A DNA stretch of 64,000 nt from Gavia stellata (Eukaryota; Chordata; Aves; Gaviiformes; Gaviidae), in the NCBI RefSeq assembly GCF_030936135.1, contig NC_082604.1, positions 6,765,001 to 6,829,000 of the forward strand. The letters run 5' to 3'. Made by a program: the position numbers and the translations under genes. How positions within the stretch are numbered: the first letter of the stretch is position 1; the number at the start of each line of letters is the position of its first letter. The notes beneath the pieces were generated by a model. It had not been told where the DNA came from, did not search any database, and saw only the letters and a list, made by a program, of their open reading frames with translations. Below are positions 37,858 to 51,760 of the stretch, piece by piece.

Positions 37858-37863
37858 AATAAA
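37858..37863 (+). terminator. candidate polyadenylation signal for copy C
   Basis: AATAAA about 770 bases after the stop of receptor C. It is canonical in sequence, but its use is unproven. Confidence 0.3.
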
Positions 37864-40800
37864 GTCATGTTACTGGCACAGAGCTCAGTCTCGTAATGAG
37901 TTAAATGGAAAAGGTGGGAGATCTGGTGGTACGGGACCTGCTCTGCTGTCTGTCCCCAAGAAGGACAGCTCATCTCCCCGCTGTCCAAGCGAGGGGCAGA
38001 GGGTATGAGCTGCAATGGAGACTGGGATTTTCAAAAGCAGAGCGGTGCATGCCACCCTGTGATGCACTTACCTACTTAGCTGTTTGTGGGTAAAACCGGT
38101 AACTAGCCCCGGGCCACATGACCCTGGACAGGACATACCAGGCACACACCTCTGCTCACACCTCCCCACCCCAGGCTGGGCTTCCATCCGCCTGCGCACG
38201 CTGGGCCAAACCCTGCCGCCACATGAGCAGCCTTACAGCCCCCCCCCCCAGCTTGCCCTTTGCATCTCCTCCTCCTCAAGGCACATGCCAAAAGGAGGAA
38301 ACTCCTCAAGGAGAGACCCTGCTGCAGACAGTCGTTGAGCAGAGCCCTCCATCCACCCGGGCAGTGGCTGTGCTGCTGCCCAGCAAAGCTCATGTCACTG
38401 GCACAAGACAGCAGCAAAGCCCTGACAGCTTCCCGAGGGGATGCAGGCTTCTCGCCATGCTTGCCAGAGATTCAGGTAGAAATGGGGATATCTGCTCTGT
38501 CATCACCAAAATCTGAAAGTGGGATCTCACCTTCGCTCACTGCACAACAGGGAGGGGGAGTAGGAGAGGCTCTGGCTGCAAAAAAGACCTTTTAAGGAGG
38601 TTGGTTTCTCCCCTTTTCCACCCATATATTTTCTTTGAGAAGATCAAAGCAGCAACGAACAGCGCTGTGCGTGCACAGACGGGTATCTCCTCCCAGCTCA
38701 GCCCAAGGTGTGACACGGCCCTGGCAGTGGTTTCACACGGCTCAGCCCGGTGTAGCGAGGCTCACACTTTGCCTTCCCCAGCCCTGCGTGCTGATGGGCC
38801 TCTCCTGCATCGCTGTAGTAACATACGTACCTTTGTGACTTGAATTTGATGGACTGCTCCCAAATAAGGCTAAACATACCTTTAAGATTTCCTCCCCAGT
38901 ATGGGATTTGTGTGCTGAGAGCACAGTTATTTGAGAGATTACCTGACTGCCAGTGTGTTTTTCCTACACCTCCAGTCTCACCAACACGGGTGAGAGCTCT
39001 TCAGAAGTGAAAGCTCTGCACAAACCAAACTGCTATTTTAGGTGCGCAGGAAAAAAGAACTTTTCCTCCAGTAACTGCTAATTAAATGGGTGGCGGAGAT
39101 ACAAAGCTGCCTACAAACAAAGCATTTCTGAGCAGATTCTGCTAAACCGTCTCACTGTGAGTAACGCCCCTTCCTCTAGCAGCCATTTGCCCAGAAATAC
39201 ATAGCATGAATGCCGGGCCAAAAACAGCCAAACTTCCTCACCACAGAAACCTCACACCAAAGCCTCTGTACGGCCGTGAGTCCTCAGGTGCTTACTGAGG
39301 TTTGGAGAGGGAGGGAGCCTCCAAGGGGCTGTGAAGGAGACAGTTGGGCTGTGCCGGTGCAGGATGGCGCTGGGCAGGGAGCGCAGGGATGGTCCTCACT
39401 GCCACAGCCAGCCTCCGCAGCAGCTCTGAGCGGGACCAGTGCCACTCCTAATGACTGCCCAGGAGCAGTTGGTTAATGAGAGCGAAGAGGCAGGAGAGCA
39501 TGTTTCACTCTCAGAAAAGAGGTGTGACAAACTATCCCTTTGATGCAGGACCAAAACCTCTGTTCTGCTTCATTTGAGCAGGGTCTACCCAAGTATAGGG
39601 CAGTCAGGCATTCGGACTTGCTGGGGCTGAAATATGCGGCACAAGGACCAAGAAACCTCCTCAGGCTCCCCAGCTAGAAAACTGGATTATGCTGTTCTGT
39701 CTACTCACTTTTTTTTTTTTTTTTGCTTTTTCCACCTGGAGCTTTTGGACTGATTTAGCAGGAGTGTCCTCTAAATTCATAACCCATCTGGCCAAGCTCT
39801 CCCACACTGTACAGAGAAGAACTAAGTGGGGAATTAAGCAGTGAGGAGGCAGCAGCAATCTACAGTAGCAGACACTTCTGGTGGGCTCAGCAACCTCCAG
39901 GGAACAAGGGGAATCCGAGCACTTGCCAACAAGACACCAATCCTTCCACCACTGCCTGGAAAGCAGACAGCCCCCACCCCACGCACAGACAGACTGTAAC
40001 TGTCCAGGTGGAGCAGGCCTTGCCTGGCTTGCTTTGATCTTGCTGCAAAAACCTAGCTATCTCATCACATCCACCAAGCTTTCGAATATCTGCAACTTCA
40101 CCTTCGTAGCATAGGACGCACTCTGTCTTTCAGACTTCCCAGATTTCTCTGGAGCCAAGTCTGGATAACATCAACCTCATGCTTTCCAAGTGATGAGGGT
40201 ACAGGCGTGAGGAGAGCTGGAACGTACGCCTCGCAGGCTGGCCAGGGCAGGTATCTCCCACCATGCATGACCACATCCTGCCTTCATCAGGCCACGCTGC
40301 CCTCCCAGCAGTTGCAGGACACAGGTAGGCACAAACATCTTGCGCTGGCATCTCCTACATTATAGTAATTCTAATTCCATGAACTGATGACAGAGCTGGA
40401 CACAGCCAGTTTGATACCCTTCACAAGCCCTGAATGGACTTGTTACAAAAACAGATCGCTTGAAAGCACAAGTGGAGCTGCTGCAGCACACTGGAGGTGG
40501 CTGCACAGGCAGGACACACACAGAGTGTAGGAAGACATCCAAACCTCCCTCTAACTTTCACGTTGTTGCTCACAGAGGCCTGGTAATGTCTCACACCAGT
40601 TTTCTTGCTTGGGGCTTTACATTTGCGGTTGCTGTCACATTTTAAATGAGCCCTGCTGCCAAGTACTGAACCAGGGCAGCTGACCGAAAAATGAGAGTTC
40701 AGCTGAATGTCAGGTGTGGGGGGAAAGTGTGAAAGCTGTCACCAAAAAACTGTGACATGCTTCAAAGATGCTTTCATCAAAGACAGAAAAAGAGGGCACT

Positions 40801-41686
40801 TCTGGGGAAGTGAAAATCAGGGTGGTTCATTATCGTTAGCTTGAGACAGAAGCACTCCTGTGTCTCTCAGTTTCTGAATGAAGGCTCACGAACATCACCA
40901 AGTCACTCCAACAGGATGAGCTGTCCAAGGTGGGTACTGCATGCGCCAGCCGGGAACAGCATCTGACACCATGCACTCCTTGTCCTCTAAGGTGCTAAAA
41001 GGCTGCAGCATCTGCAAGCCTGTCCATCAGAAACCCTGGCAGCAGTCTGCCAGGAGCTTTACTAACTTCAAAACTGCCGTTTCACTTCCGTCTGCTGACA
41101 TTTTTCTACCAAGACGACCACTTCATACTTCTGCCTTTCTGGCCCTTGGCTTTCAAGCCAGGCTCCCCGCTTTGGTTCAGTAAAAATTTGGCACAGATAT
41201 TTCAAGCCTAACTTTTATCAGCCTCAAAATTGCAAGAGCGAGTCTGTAGGTCTCTTGCCTTTGGTGGGTGCCACAGGCCACAGTCACTTGTTTAACCCTT
41301 GCCCTATGTTGCTGTGTAAAAATGGGCTCCAGAACCATCACGTTTCCACCAAAAGTCACGTTGCACCGACTAGGGACCGAAGGACCAGCTTTTCTCAGCG
41401 CCCCAGCAGAGACACTCTGCATCACGTCTCCACCACAGAGATGTCGCATCTCAGAAGGGCAGACACCATCACGCACACCCCACGTGGGTCACACAGCTCC
41501 TCCGTGTTGTCGCAACTGTTTCACGACCTGCCTAAGTTAACATGTTTACGCTTCTGCCTGTCACAAAGGTTATTCAATAATTTCTTCTGAGCAGAGCCCC
41601 AGGTGGCAGAAGGAAGGGGACTGTGGAATCTAATCTGGTTTCACAGCAGAGAGGCAGCAATGGACAATTGCTCGCCAGCCACCACA

Positions 41687-41712
41687 GGCAGGGCAGGGCA
41701 GGGCAGGCAGGT
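41687..41712. repeat. short (GGGCA)n tandem repeat
   Basis: About four to five copies of the pentamer GGGCA/GGCA; a microsatellite. Confidence 0.8.
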
Positions 41713-42320
41713 GGTCAGGAGTGATCTTGGGGCAGGAAGAAAGAGGTTCTTGTTTAAGCTATAATTTAATGGTAAATTAGCTCTTTCACTGCTGCTCACT
41801 TCCTTTCCTTGCTGTTATTCTGGTGAATGGAAGAACGTGGCTGATGTTCAATACCTTTCTACTCTCCCAATGGCAATTGAGTAATCATGAAGAATTAAGC
41901 CCTTTATTTTATCACTTTGAGGCTGCTTCTTTTCATGTTCTGGGCACCGACCATATCAGACTTGAGTGTCATTTAACATGTCCTTAGGGGCAGCCTCCAG
42001 TCACCCACAGTGCCACCCGGCGCCCAGGGGCCGGGGAGGCAAAGCAAGCTCTGTGCCTGGGAGGAGCGCACCCACCAGCTGTGGCCCTTCACCATCACTG
42101 GGATCTTTGCTCTCTGCCACTGCGGTTACACGTTTTCATCTCAAGTGACACAGGTATATTCACAGCGTTTTAGCAATTTTAGAGAGGGGGTGGTTTTTGG
42201 CTTCTGTTTTGTTTTTAAAGAAACAGAACTTTGAAAAATTTCAAAGGTGCAATAAAGTGTGCAATTTTAAAAGAGGTATCAGACTTTAATAATATGCCTG
42301 GAATTTTTCTCTTTTGCCAG

Positions 42321-42497
42321 CTGGATGGACCCAAATGGTGGATTTTGTCCCTTTGGGAAGAGCAGATGACACTTTCAGCAGGCAGAGACCAGCAAGGGGG
42401 AATCTCACCTCCTGCCTCCTGGAGGGATGGTGGTCTGCAGTGGTCCCAGCTCTGGAAGAAGGGACAGAGGAGCTCAGATACAACAGCACTGCTCCAG
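42321..42497 (+). other. candidate exon of unknown transcript, + strand
   Basis: The block is bounded by a strong acceptor (GAATTTTTCTCTTTTGCCAG ending at 42320) and a strong donor (CTCCAG then GTATGT at 42498). It is 177 bases, a multiple of three, and open in phase 0 for 59 codons (starting LDGPKWWILSLWEEQ); a second frame is also open. Upstream, a donor-like CACAG/GTATAT at 42153 ends a block whose open frame would join it in the same phase. I recognise no domain. It may be a lncRNA exon or a chance combination. Confidence 0.3.
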
Positions 42498-44426
42498 GTA
42501 TGTATGTTTGGGGTTTTTTTGGTTTGTTTTAAGATTCTTCTGTTCTAACCTCTCACATCAGGGTCCTCAGAGCTATTTCAGTCCCAGCAAGGAGGTCTCA
42601 GTAGAGGCAGATGCTTGACCAACTTCCCCGCTAGGTAAAGCGCAATCTAGGAAATGGAGGCCCTGCCAAAAAGTTCCCATGGAGGCAATGCACTTCCCTG
42701 CATCCAGGTGCCCACCTCCTGCTGGGCTGCCCAGGGCAGGGCCACCCCAGCACCCACCTCCCTGGACACCCACTGCCTTCCCCCAGTGAAAGGAAAGTGG
42801 ATCCCACCACCTGCCTGCCTGGGACAGGGATCCTAACCAGGCAGCATCCCCCACTGGTTTTCAAAAAAATAAAATGAAGTTTAAAAATAAAAAGAAAAGG
42901 CCTCCCATGGAGATGAGAGCATGGCAGAAAAAGCACTCTGTTTCAAAAAGGGTTCTCCCAGATTTTGCATTTACAAGCACACCCCAGGTTCACTCTGTGC
43001 TGCTGGTGACAATTTATCTACACGATCACTGTGAGGCAGATTTGAGGTGACAATACTGGAACCAGTTATGAAATCCAGCACATTTATGGTTTTTGATTAA
43101 TTTACATTGGCTTTATTTTTTACCAGTGAACTCCAGGCTGATTTATTTCCACTGGTGTATTTCAACATTTTCCTCTTCCTCATAAACACACAAACCCTTA
43201 CCCTAGTTTCTCTTGAAACATTTCCCTGTTTAACTTTTTAAATGTTTTATTTTTTTGGTAAAAGTGACCGAAGGAGGAACTGCTCTTCTGCTTTCAGATA
43301 AGGCTGTGTAAGCCAGATGCTAAAGAGCGTGCGTCACTTTTGTGCTTGGCCAAGTTTCTTCAAATTTCCAGCTGCACAAAAGCACAGCACGGCAGCTGGC
43401 ATATACAGAAGAAAGAAATCACAAGAGCTTCTTTTTGTGCACTTAAAACCACCCCAAAAGGGCTGGCGAAAGCCCCAGTGGAGCGCAGGTTTCTGCTGGT
43501 GTCAAAGGAGCAATGGTGACACGCAGCTTTCTGGTGCAGTGCACACAGCTCCAACAAAACAACCCTTCTTTGCTCCATCGCTTTTGGCGGTGATGGTGCC
43601 GGTTTGCAAGCCCTGTCCCCAGTGCTGGGACTGACCTGTCCTCTCCCCCTGCGCAGTTTGCACCTGGATCTGCACTGGAGAACCTCTCCTCCATGGAGGG
43701 ATTCTCAGGGAGCAATAGGAGTCTTTCAGGCCCCTCTGCAAGAAATGCCCTCCCTTGGCTCCAGAAAGTGTGCACATACCTCCTCCTCCAGACTCTCTGG
43801 CATGGGAAACCCCCACCCCAGCGCTACTCCCCATGCCCAGCCTGCCCCAGGATCCTGCTGCAGCTGGAAACTGCCTTTATGCCTTATATTGCTGTGACAG
43901 AGGAAAGAAACGGGGGTGTAAGACCCACGTGAAAATCTAGCTTTAGAAATTGTTGCATTAGCAATTACCCTTGCCAGAGAGTGAACTGTGCTGCACAGCT
44001 CTGCTTTCTTTTTACCTTTCAGAGGCCTTCCTTCCTCAGATGGCTCCGTCCTCAGCAAAACCCAGTGCTTGGCAGGATCACCCGACATCTCTGACTGTCC
44101 AACGTCACTGCAACATGTCACAAGCTGGACTGGCCTGCCTGCGAAGGCCACGCAGGATCCAGCTGTTCAGCAAAACCACCCGGCCTCCCCTGTCATCAGC
44201 TACAGAAACAACAGGTTTCCCCTCCCCTGGGAAAGGCTGGACATGACCAGGGTAAGGCAATGAAAGAGGACAGGCTACCACAGCCGGAGCTGGTGGGGAA
44301 GGTCCCATGCCTTCAGGGCTTCTTCCCTGCGATATCCCCAACCCAGCCTGAGGGTACCCAGCGCAGTTCTCAGTGAGGAAGCATGTGCACCACAAGAATT
44401 TCCATAAATGCAAGGAAAAGAGGGAA

Positions 44427-44500
44427 AGAAAAAAAAAAAAAAAGGAAAAAAACCAAACAAACCAAACCCAAAATAACACACAAAACCAAAAAAACTAACC
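44427..44500. repeat. A-rich / AAAC-type low complexity
   Basis: An A-tract followed by CAAA/CCAAA-type units on the + strand. A similar block lies at 44879-44940. Confidence 0.7.
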
Positions 44501-46797
44501 GATCTACCTGTCATAGAAAAGGTGACTTGTGTGACAAATTCCTGGGTGTGCAGAGATGTGGCCACCAAACAGGGAGGAAAGAGGTGTGCCTTAGAAAACA
44601 CACCGCTGCTTCCATCAGCCATTTGGGTTCATCCTTTCTGGATCTTGGGGATGGTTTTTTCCTTTTTTTATCATCATCTTCTCCTGTAAATGACTCCAAA
44701 AGCAGCTCAGCCTTTCCAGCAGTCATAGGGGCACATTCTGGTGGCCAGAGCTGGTTGCTGCCACTCTGAGTTATCCTGACCAGTGCCAAGCATCCAGCCC
44801 CAGTATGGGCCAGTCGTCCTTGCCCAGGGCATTTTTTGGTCTGTTATCAACTACAGCAAAAAATATCTGATAGAAAGCCAAACAAAAAAAAAACCCTAAA
44901 AACAAGCAAACAAACAAAAAACCCACAACAAAAAAAACCCTTTCTGCAAGAAGTACCCAACTCTTCTCTCTCTCTTTGGTATTGTCTCACTCACGCTCCT
45001 TTTCTGTTCCTTTTTTAAGAAAAACCGTTCCCAATCTAAAGCCAAGATGCAATGGTCAGAATATGTTTACTACAAAAAGGACCACCAAAGTCAGGGATCT
45101 TTCCAGGAGGCCTGGCTGCCCTGAGTACCTACCACCCCAGCGGTCAGACACATAGAGGTGTGGGCACACTGACAGCCTCAATCATCACAATGAATTTACG
45201 CCGGGCAGAATTTGAAACCACAGCATGAGGACCTTTTTGTAACTGTGAACTTGCAAAGTGCTGAGCTGTGCGAGCCCATTCCTTCCTGCAGCACCTTTTG
45301 CTGCCCAACCACCAGCTCCACTGATGCTGTAGAGTGTGGCACTGCTGTGAGCCAGGGGCATAATGAAGGATAAGCAGCAGGCTTGGCAAACAGCAATATG
45401 TTGGGGGAAGTGCATGCAAGTTAAAAACATACACTTTCTCTTATCAGCAAGGTCAATTCACGGATAAGAGCAGTAGGTGCCAGAGCTTTTCCTCAGGCCT
45501 GTAGTTACCCTCTTGCTAAATATATTTATAACCCACGCTGACGCAGGTGGTTTCATGAAAATCCAGTGCTTTTCTCTAAAAGCAGCACTTACTATTAATT
45601 CTGATGCAACCTCACCCACCTTTCCAGTGACGGCAAAGGCCAGTCTAACCCCTCCCAACAGGTGCCAATGCAGGGCCAGCGTGGTTTTGCAAGACCACTA
45701 ATCACCCTTGGCTCAAGCAGGCACTGGGAAAGCTGGGACTGGGAAATCAGACTCTCCTGGTGCTCAGTGAAGCCCCTTCACTGTCACAGCTTAACAAAAG
45801 AGCCCACAACTGAAGAGAAGAAAGGCAGCCAAGAGAGAAAGGTGATTGGCTAATAGACCCCAACCAGCAATTCTCTTCCCCAAATGGAGCAATGATTATT
45901 CCAGGTCTGCTCCTCCAACCCACCCGTGCAGGAGTGACAAGCCCAGCAGGAGAAAGTCCCTAGACCGGAGGGCCAGGTCCCCTCTGCACCAGCATCCCTC
46001 GCTGACCCATTTTATTACCAAGCTCCATAGACAACTTGGCACCAACCTGCAAAATGCAGGAAGAACCTTCTTTCACCTTCCTCATCTAACCTTTTGCTTC
46101 TCCACCTTGTGCCAGAGTAGCCTGTCTCTGATCAACAAAGCCTACGCCATTAAATGATTTCTATAGCAGATCTGACTCAATAAATGACTTGTACCCTACA
46201 TGTTAGTAACTTAGGGAAGGTCAACTAACCAGAAAGCTGTCAAAAAAAAAAAAAAGGAGGGAAGAAGAAAATATTTGAAGATTTTAAGACAACAGCTAAA
46301 GAAGTCTCCATGAATCATGCTCTATCTTTTCTAAAATCATGATTTGAGAAGAAACATTGTGAACACAACCCTCAGTCTCCGGTTGAAAAGTAAATAACAC
46401 ATCAGTCAGCGTAGAGAGAAAATACTCCCTTTTTCTGCTTTATTCCCTGTGCTGGTGACAAAAAGTAGCAGCATAACATAAAGGACATAAGAACAGAAAG
46501 CAAGTAAGCATCTAGGAGAGACACAATGATGGAGAAATGGCAGTGGCTGTGGCAGGCAGGAGAAAACAAAAACTTCTGCATACTTTTAGTTCCTGATGAT
46601 TAAGCTTGTAAAACTAGAGAAATTAGGAATTCCCCATGACTAATATTTCTGAGCAGAGAGCATGGGTAGTTTACCATATATATTTTTTTGTATAAACTGC
46701 TTTATTTTCTTGAACTGCTGATTCTAAGATGTTCCACATGAACGACAAAGTTTATTAATATTCTGCAGATGGGACTTCCAGACTTAAAGTAGGCTTC

Positions 46798-46814
46798 TTT
46801 TTTTTTTTTTTTTT
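46798..46814. repeat. T-tract
   Basis: An uninterrupted run of about 17 T. Similar tracts lie near 39711, 53998 and 58830, and an A-tract lies near 60350. None has a recognisable SINE attached. Confidence 0.8.
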
Positions 46815-48276
46815 CCACAATACAGTGATTAATCTCTGTGCTCAGCTGCCTTTTCAAGTGTCTGAAGGAGTTATGTTCCCACGCTTCTCTCTGGGTCTTT
46901 TGAAGACAACTTCAGTCACTCGTAGCCAGATCTTCTTCCTTCGGCTCAGATTTAACTCTGCTGCACAGTATTAGCAATTTCTGCGAGTCTGAGCTCCCCT
47001 GTCAGTACAGAGCTCTTGTTTGTAGGCAGCCAGAGAAGCACAAGTGCACAAACTCACTGCCTCTCCCACGCACCATGAGGAAGAGAGTTGTGCATGGAAA
47101 TCAGCCTCTCGCAGTACAGCTCACCTCCTCACAAGGTTTTTTCCAGTTGTAGTCAGGCTAGTAGGAAGCAGAAATCCAGCACACCCCATGCTGTCCCAGT
47201 CCTTGCTGCAGCTGCAATGCTGCCTATCTACAGCATCTGAGCCCAGAGAAGGCTGGATTTGCAGGGCCCTGGCACTACACCGCAAAGCTGGAAGACCATC
47301 CCTGCTGCGGCAGGCTTCCAGCCTGCCAAATACTTTCCCAGATCACTGCAGCCTGTAGTTTAGGAACATCCTAAACCAGAGATTGCTTCTTTATGTAAAA
47401 TGGCCCACCAGGAGCTTTTCTGTCTTCCATGAGCACACAGGATCACTTTTTGTACCCGTAAAATTATTTTTAAAATTAAAAATCCAACCACACCGTCAAC
47501 ATCTAGCTTTCACAGTGTAGTCAGCACGTCCTTGTACCTGCCAGAGCCTGGTGCAGCATCGCATCAGGCAGAGCAAAAAGGAGCCAACTGCAGCCAGCGC
47601 CTACCAGGTAAATCCTGAGCTGGATACTGCTCTGAATGGAAAACATCTGCACCCACCTAGAGCTGCCAAAGCTAAAGATTGCTCTGAAACTCCAACAGGC
47701 CCAAGTTATGCTGTTATACCACAGGGCTGCACAGAAAGAGTCAAACCACTAGAGGGAAACCTGACCTCTGTCTGCAACAAACTCTCCCGCACCCCTGGGA
47801 GAGGAAGGGCAGAAGGTGGCCTTAGAAAGCAGGAAAAGGTGTTTGGGGCCAGACTTCCACTGGGCTGCCCGAGGGCAAGTCCCTGGGAACTTACACCTTT
47901 GCTCCGATGTCTAGAAAGACATTTAAAAACACTCATGCAACAGTACATCTAACACATCTGGAAGAGAAAAACCGCTGGAAAACGTATTTCCTAGATGCTT
48001 TTCCCCATCCTCCTTTAGCCAGTTTCTTCCCTCCCACAGGTGTTTATGCAGGTAGCCTGGGAGACCTCAGCTCACCTCAAAGCCAAGTAAATGGGATTTG
48101 GTAGCAGAAGGAAACCCAAGTTGGGGTTAAATGAAAGGGAGGGGGGGAAAGAAACATGGTTGTGAAGCAAACCATCCATCAGTATCAGTTTTGTTACTTT
48201 TGAAATGCATTCAGCTCCTCCGCAATGCCTTTACACTCATGCTCTCACTCTGCTCACTTCCATGGGCGAGGGAACG

Positions 48277-48551
48277 GCAGATTTAAGGTGGAATTGGAGA
48301 AATATCTGCACATCTGGCCAGTTGCCACTGTATATCTGGGTGCTCCAGAACAATCCCAATTGGAGGTTTAGGCTCAGTGAAATGATTTGCAAAGGAACTT
48401 TTTCTTCTGGCCTAGAAAATTTAAGCACAGCATCACATCTAAAGCCCCTTTTTGCAAAGGCCAAAATAGGTCACGCTTGGTGCATGCATATGAGGTAACC
48501 CTTGGGATCAGTGAGGAGTCCAAAAGCACAAGACTTCAAGGCAACAATGCA
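48277..48551 (+). repeat. dispersed/segmental duplicate, copy 1
   Basis: A 275-base unit, from GCAGATTTAAGGTGG to GGCAACAATGCAA, repeated in the same orientation at 51761-52044. By eye there are about nine substitutions and one 9-base indel between the copies. Flanks are unrelated. No TG...CA ends or target-site duplications were seen, so I cannot call it an LTR. Confidence 0.93.
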
Positions 48552-49354
48552 ACAGAGCCTGGCCCCAGTGCACACAGCGGCCTGCGCCTGCCCGTAACCT
48601 AATGCAGCACGGCTCTCGGTTGAAAGCATTCGGGTGAGTTATTAAAGTCCCTTTTCCACAGCGTTGCACCTCCAGCCCTGAGGCTCCAGCAGCTCTCAGT
48701 GCTGTAAGCCAGTGACCGCCAGCTCCATCCACTTCTGCACCCCTCTCTTCCCAAACACTCACCCCAGCGCTAAGCCTGGCTCTCCCACACATTTGCCTAA
48801 GAGCTCTTGTGCCGACGACACTCCCTCATGTGGTCTAGGTCTGACGGTATAGTGAAGATGCTGCTCAAATGCTAGAAACACTAGATGAAGGGGCAACACT
48901 TAGAAGTAATGCTCTGACCACCGTTAATTTACTTGCAATGCAAGCAGCACACCCGGGCAAGCTCACATCATTAAATTTCAGTGCAACAGAGCAGAATCTC
49001 ACAGTCCTTGTCATAAGTAATTCTCCTAAACAGTAGAAACAAGGCATTTCTTTTACTGTTAAGCAGATATCTTGTTTGTATCTATTTACTACATTCTTTT
49101 CCATGTTCCATAAAATAAACTGTGGACAACCGGGAGAAGAGTAAACTAGCCAACCATTAGTAGTAAGCCCCAGGTTTGTCATCTATATTACATGCAGCTG
49201 GATGGTATTTCTACCCTTTTTTTTTACAGCACTAGCAATTTTGGCAGCAGAATAACGTAAAAACATTTAGACATGGTTGAGTCAAATGATACAAAAGTAT
49301 ATACAAATGATCTACCTTCTTTTGCCAGACAAAGCTCCATGCAATGGATATTAC
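48552..49354. other. non-coding
   Basis: Nothing recognised between the duplicate unit and the candidate exon at 49355. Confidence 0.5.
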
Positions 49355-49407
49355 CTTTTGTAATATCAGAATTAGCAGTGGAACTTGGAATACCCTTTAG
49401 CCAACTC
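49355..49407 (-). other. candidate exon 3 of unknown - strand transcript
   Basis: A 53-base block with acceptor CATGTTATGATTTTCAG on its upstream (high-coordinate) side and donor AAAAG/GTAATA at 49354. One frame is open throughout (SWLKGIPSSTANSDITK). In the phase that follows from the exon at 53436 it reads ELAKGYSKFHC and then stops. No family is recognised. Confidence 0.3.
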
Positions 49408-51760
49408 CTGAAAATCATAACATGAAATAAGATACAAGCTTCCTTACCTCAATTTCCAGCCAATAACCCAAAAAGGACTGCTTCAGTGAAGCTTACTCTT
49501 GCCTACAGCTGACACATGACAAAGAAGCATCTGAAAAAAAAATGGCATTAATTCTTTTCACATTCTTTTTTGTCCCTTTTTTTATAGCTCTCTGTTGCTG
49601 GGTTTCTTTTTATAGAGTGCAATTATGTATGGGGGAAACTCCTGACTTTCAGTCAGCTGTGGCCACTGCTGAGATCAAGGAACAAATCTGTGCTAAATTA
49701 GGCATGGAGTAAAGCAACCTAGTGATTATACCACCTGGTAAAGGGCTACTGTCATCATGCAGAAAATAAGGACTCATACCAAGGTAAGAGTTTATGCCAC
49801 TCTGGTATTACATTGATTTGTACTCAAAGTGTGCAATCAGTTAGGGTCTCCTCTGCCCCCCTCAATGCTAAGACACATACAGCTGTTACATTATCCAAGG
49901 TGATTTCTAATCACCTCAATCTTTTGCCTGTGAAAGCACATACTTGCACAAAAGGCAAAAAAAGACCACCTAATGAAAGACCAGCTCAAGTATTCCTATG
50001 TTATAACTAGCAGAATTTTGTCTAACCTGCTTTTAATAACACCTCACAGCAAGGGGTATTTCTAGTTTCATCTATCTTCAGCATTAGAAGGGTTTATTTT
50101 AATTTCCAGCTGCAGTGTAAATCCATTATTTATTTTCCCATCTGCAGTAGATATAGCAAACTATTTATTCCCTTCCCCTTCATAACTACCATTTATGTAT
50201 TTGAAGACCTATTTTTGCTCTCCACACTTCAACATCTGTGCTCTAAATACACCCAGCTACTTCTGTGCTTCAGACATAGCTCACTATGTTTGCTTCCGTT
50301 TTCTAGGCTCTCTCTTGGATTGGGCTGGGTTTTTTTCTTTCTTTCTTTCATTTTTAAGAGAGGCACCCAAGACTGAATATAGTTCTTCTAAAGCCTTAAC
50401 AATTGCATACCCCATAATAACGTTGACTTTTTTCTACAATAGCATAATCTTCCATTTCATTTCCAGTCATACTCCATTTGCAGTCTACTCTAAGCCCCAG
50501 ACCCTCTTTTGCAGATCTGCAGCATGTCAGGCTCACCCATATCTCACGCTGGTGCTCGCAACTATTCCTATATGTGTGCAAAACTTTGCATATGTCTTTA
50601 TGCCCCATTGAATTCTTTCTTTTCCAAACCATTTATCCAACTTGTCAACACCATTTGAAATACTAAATTTCACTTCCACTGTCTTGTAGACTCTCTCATT
50701 CCTGCAATGACTAATCATGTTGTAAATAGAGTTAAGTCTTAGGTTAGGAAGTTGCAAACAGAGAAAGTAATTTTCATAATGCTTCTAATAATATAGGGAA
50801 ATATCATTCTAAAAGAGTATGTTCATAGAGTTATAAAAACTACATCCATTTGTTTTGTACCATTATGACTTATTCTAGTCCCTACTAGTAGACAGCCTAC
50901 ACAAAAATCTGGAAATATTACTGCTTTCTTGTGAAAACTTTATTTCATGTGCCAATTTCTTGACTATAAGTTGTCGGACATCTGTGAAAGGCAGGGTGAA
51001 GGTAAAGCCCCCTCCCACTGGCTGCAAAAGCCAGGCGCTTCTACCCACCACTGCGGGAGATCAGAGAGAGAGGACAGATGCTGCACCTCTACAAGCTGCG
51101 AGCTATGCAAACACAAGCAATACTGCTGCTGTGCTTCAGAATACCAAAGCTGAGAGGCAACATGGTTTTGGCTTTAAATTAACCTCGGTTTAAGAGTTTT
51201 TTGTTAAACAATGGGGAATGAGGGACATCACACAGAGACACAGTGTAATGTCACAGCCAGGCACCCTGGGGCTCCTTGGGTGGCTCCTATTTCACCCCAC
51301 ACCTGACAGCATAACTCTGTCAGGGCTAAAGTGATGACCAAATTGTGCCTTTATGTTTAATTAGTGACTGATTAACACATCCCCCAGGCGAAAACTGCCC
51401 TCTGCTGCTCAGCACCAGAGGAGGCCCTGAGCCCTCTCCCACCATGGCCCTGAGGAGGGCTCTGTGGGTGTCCATCACTCCGACCTTCTCTGGCAGCACT
51501 GCAGGCTGCAGCGTCATCCCATGGGAGCAGAGGGTCTGACCCCATCATCCCGTAGGCGCAGAGGGTCTGACCCTGAGAAGACCCCCCAGCACCCACTCGG
51601 GCAGAGTGGCGAAGGCCTGACTTATGATGGGACTCTGGTGGGCTGCAAGTCCCTGGCTCACTAGCTGAAGGCATCTGCAGGGAAGCTTTGCTCTTTCAAG
51701 CTGGGAGATGACCCTCAGGCTGTGGTCCGGGGTGTAATGGCGTGCCATTTGAGGAATACT
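49408..51760. other. non-coding between candidate exons
   Basis: No repeat, domain or RNA gene is recognised. If the three - strand exons belong together, this lies in the second intron. Confidence 0.45.

Larger units (their letters stand above)
37089..42320. other. intergenic after the receptor array
   Basis: This contains the 3' UTR of receptor C and otherwise unassigned non-coding DNA. Simple sequences are a C-tract near 38240, a T-tract near 39710 and a GGGCA repeat near 41687. An exon-like block ending at 42153 (…GTGACACAG followed by GTATAT) is described with the candidate exon at 42321. Confidence 0.5.
42498..48276. other. intergenic, with A-rich simple sequence
   Basis: No gene is recognised. 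It contains A-rich AAAC-type tracts at about 44427-44500 and 44879-44940, an A-tract at 46243 and a T-tract at 46798. Long-looking open frames here occur on both strands and show no family motif. Confidence 0.5.
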
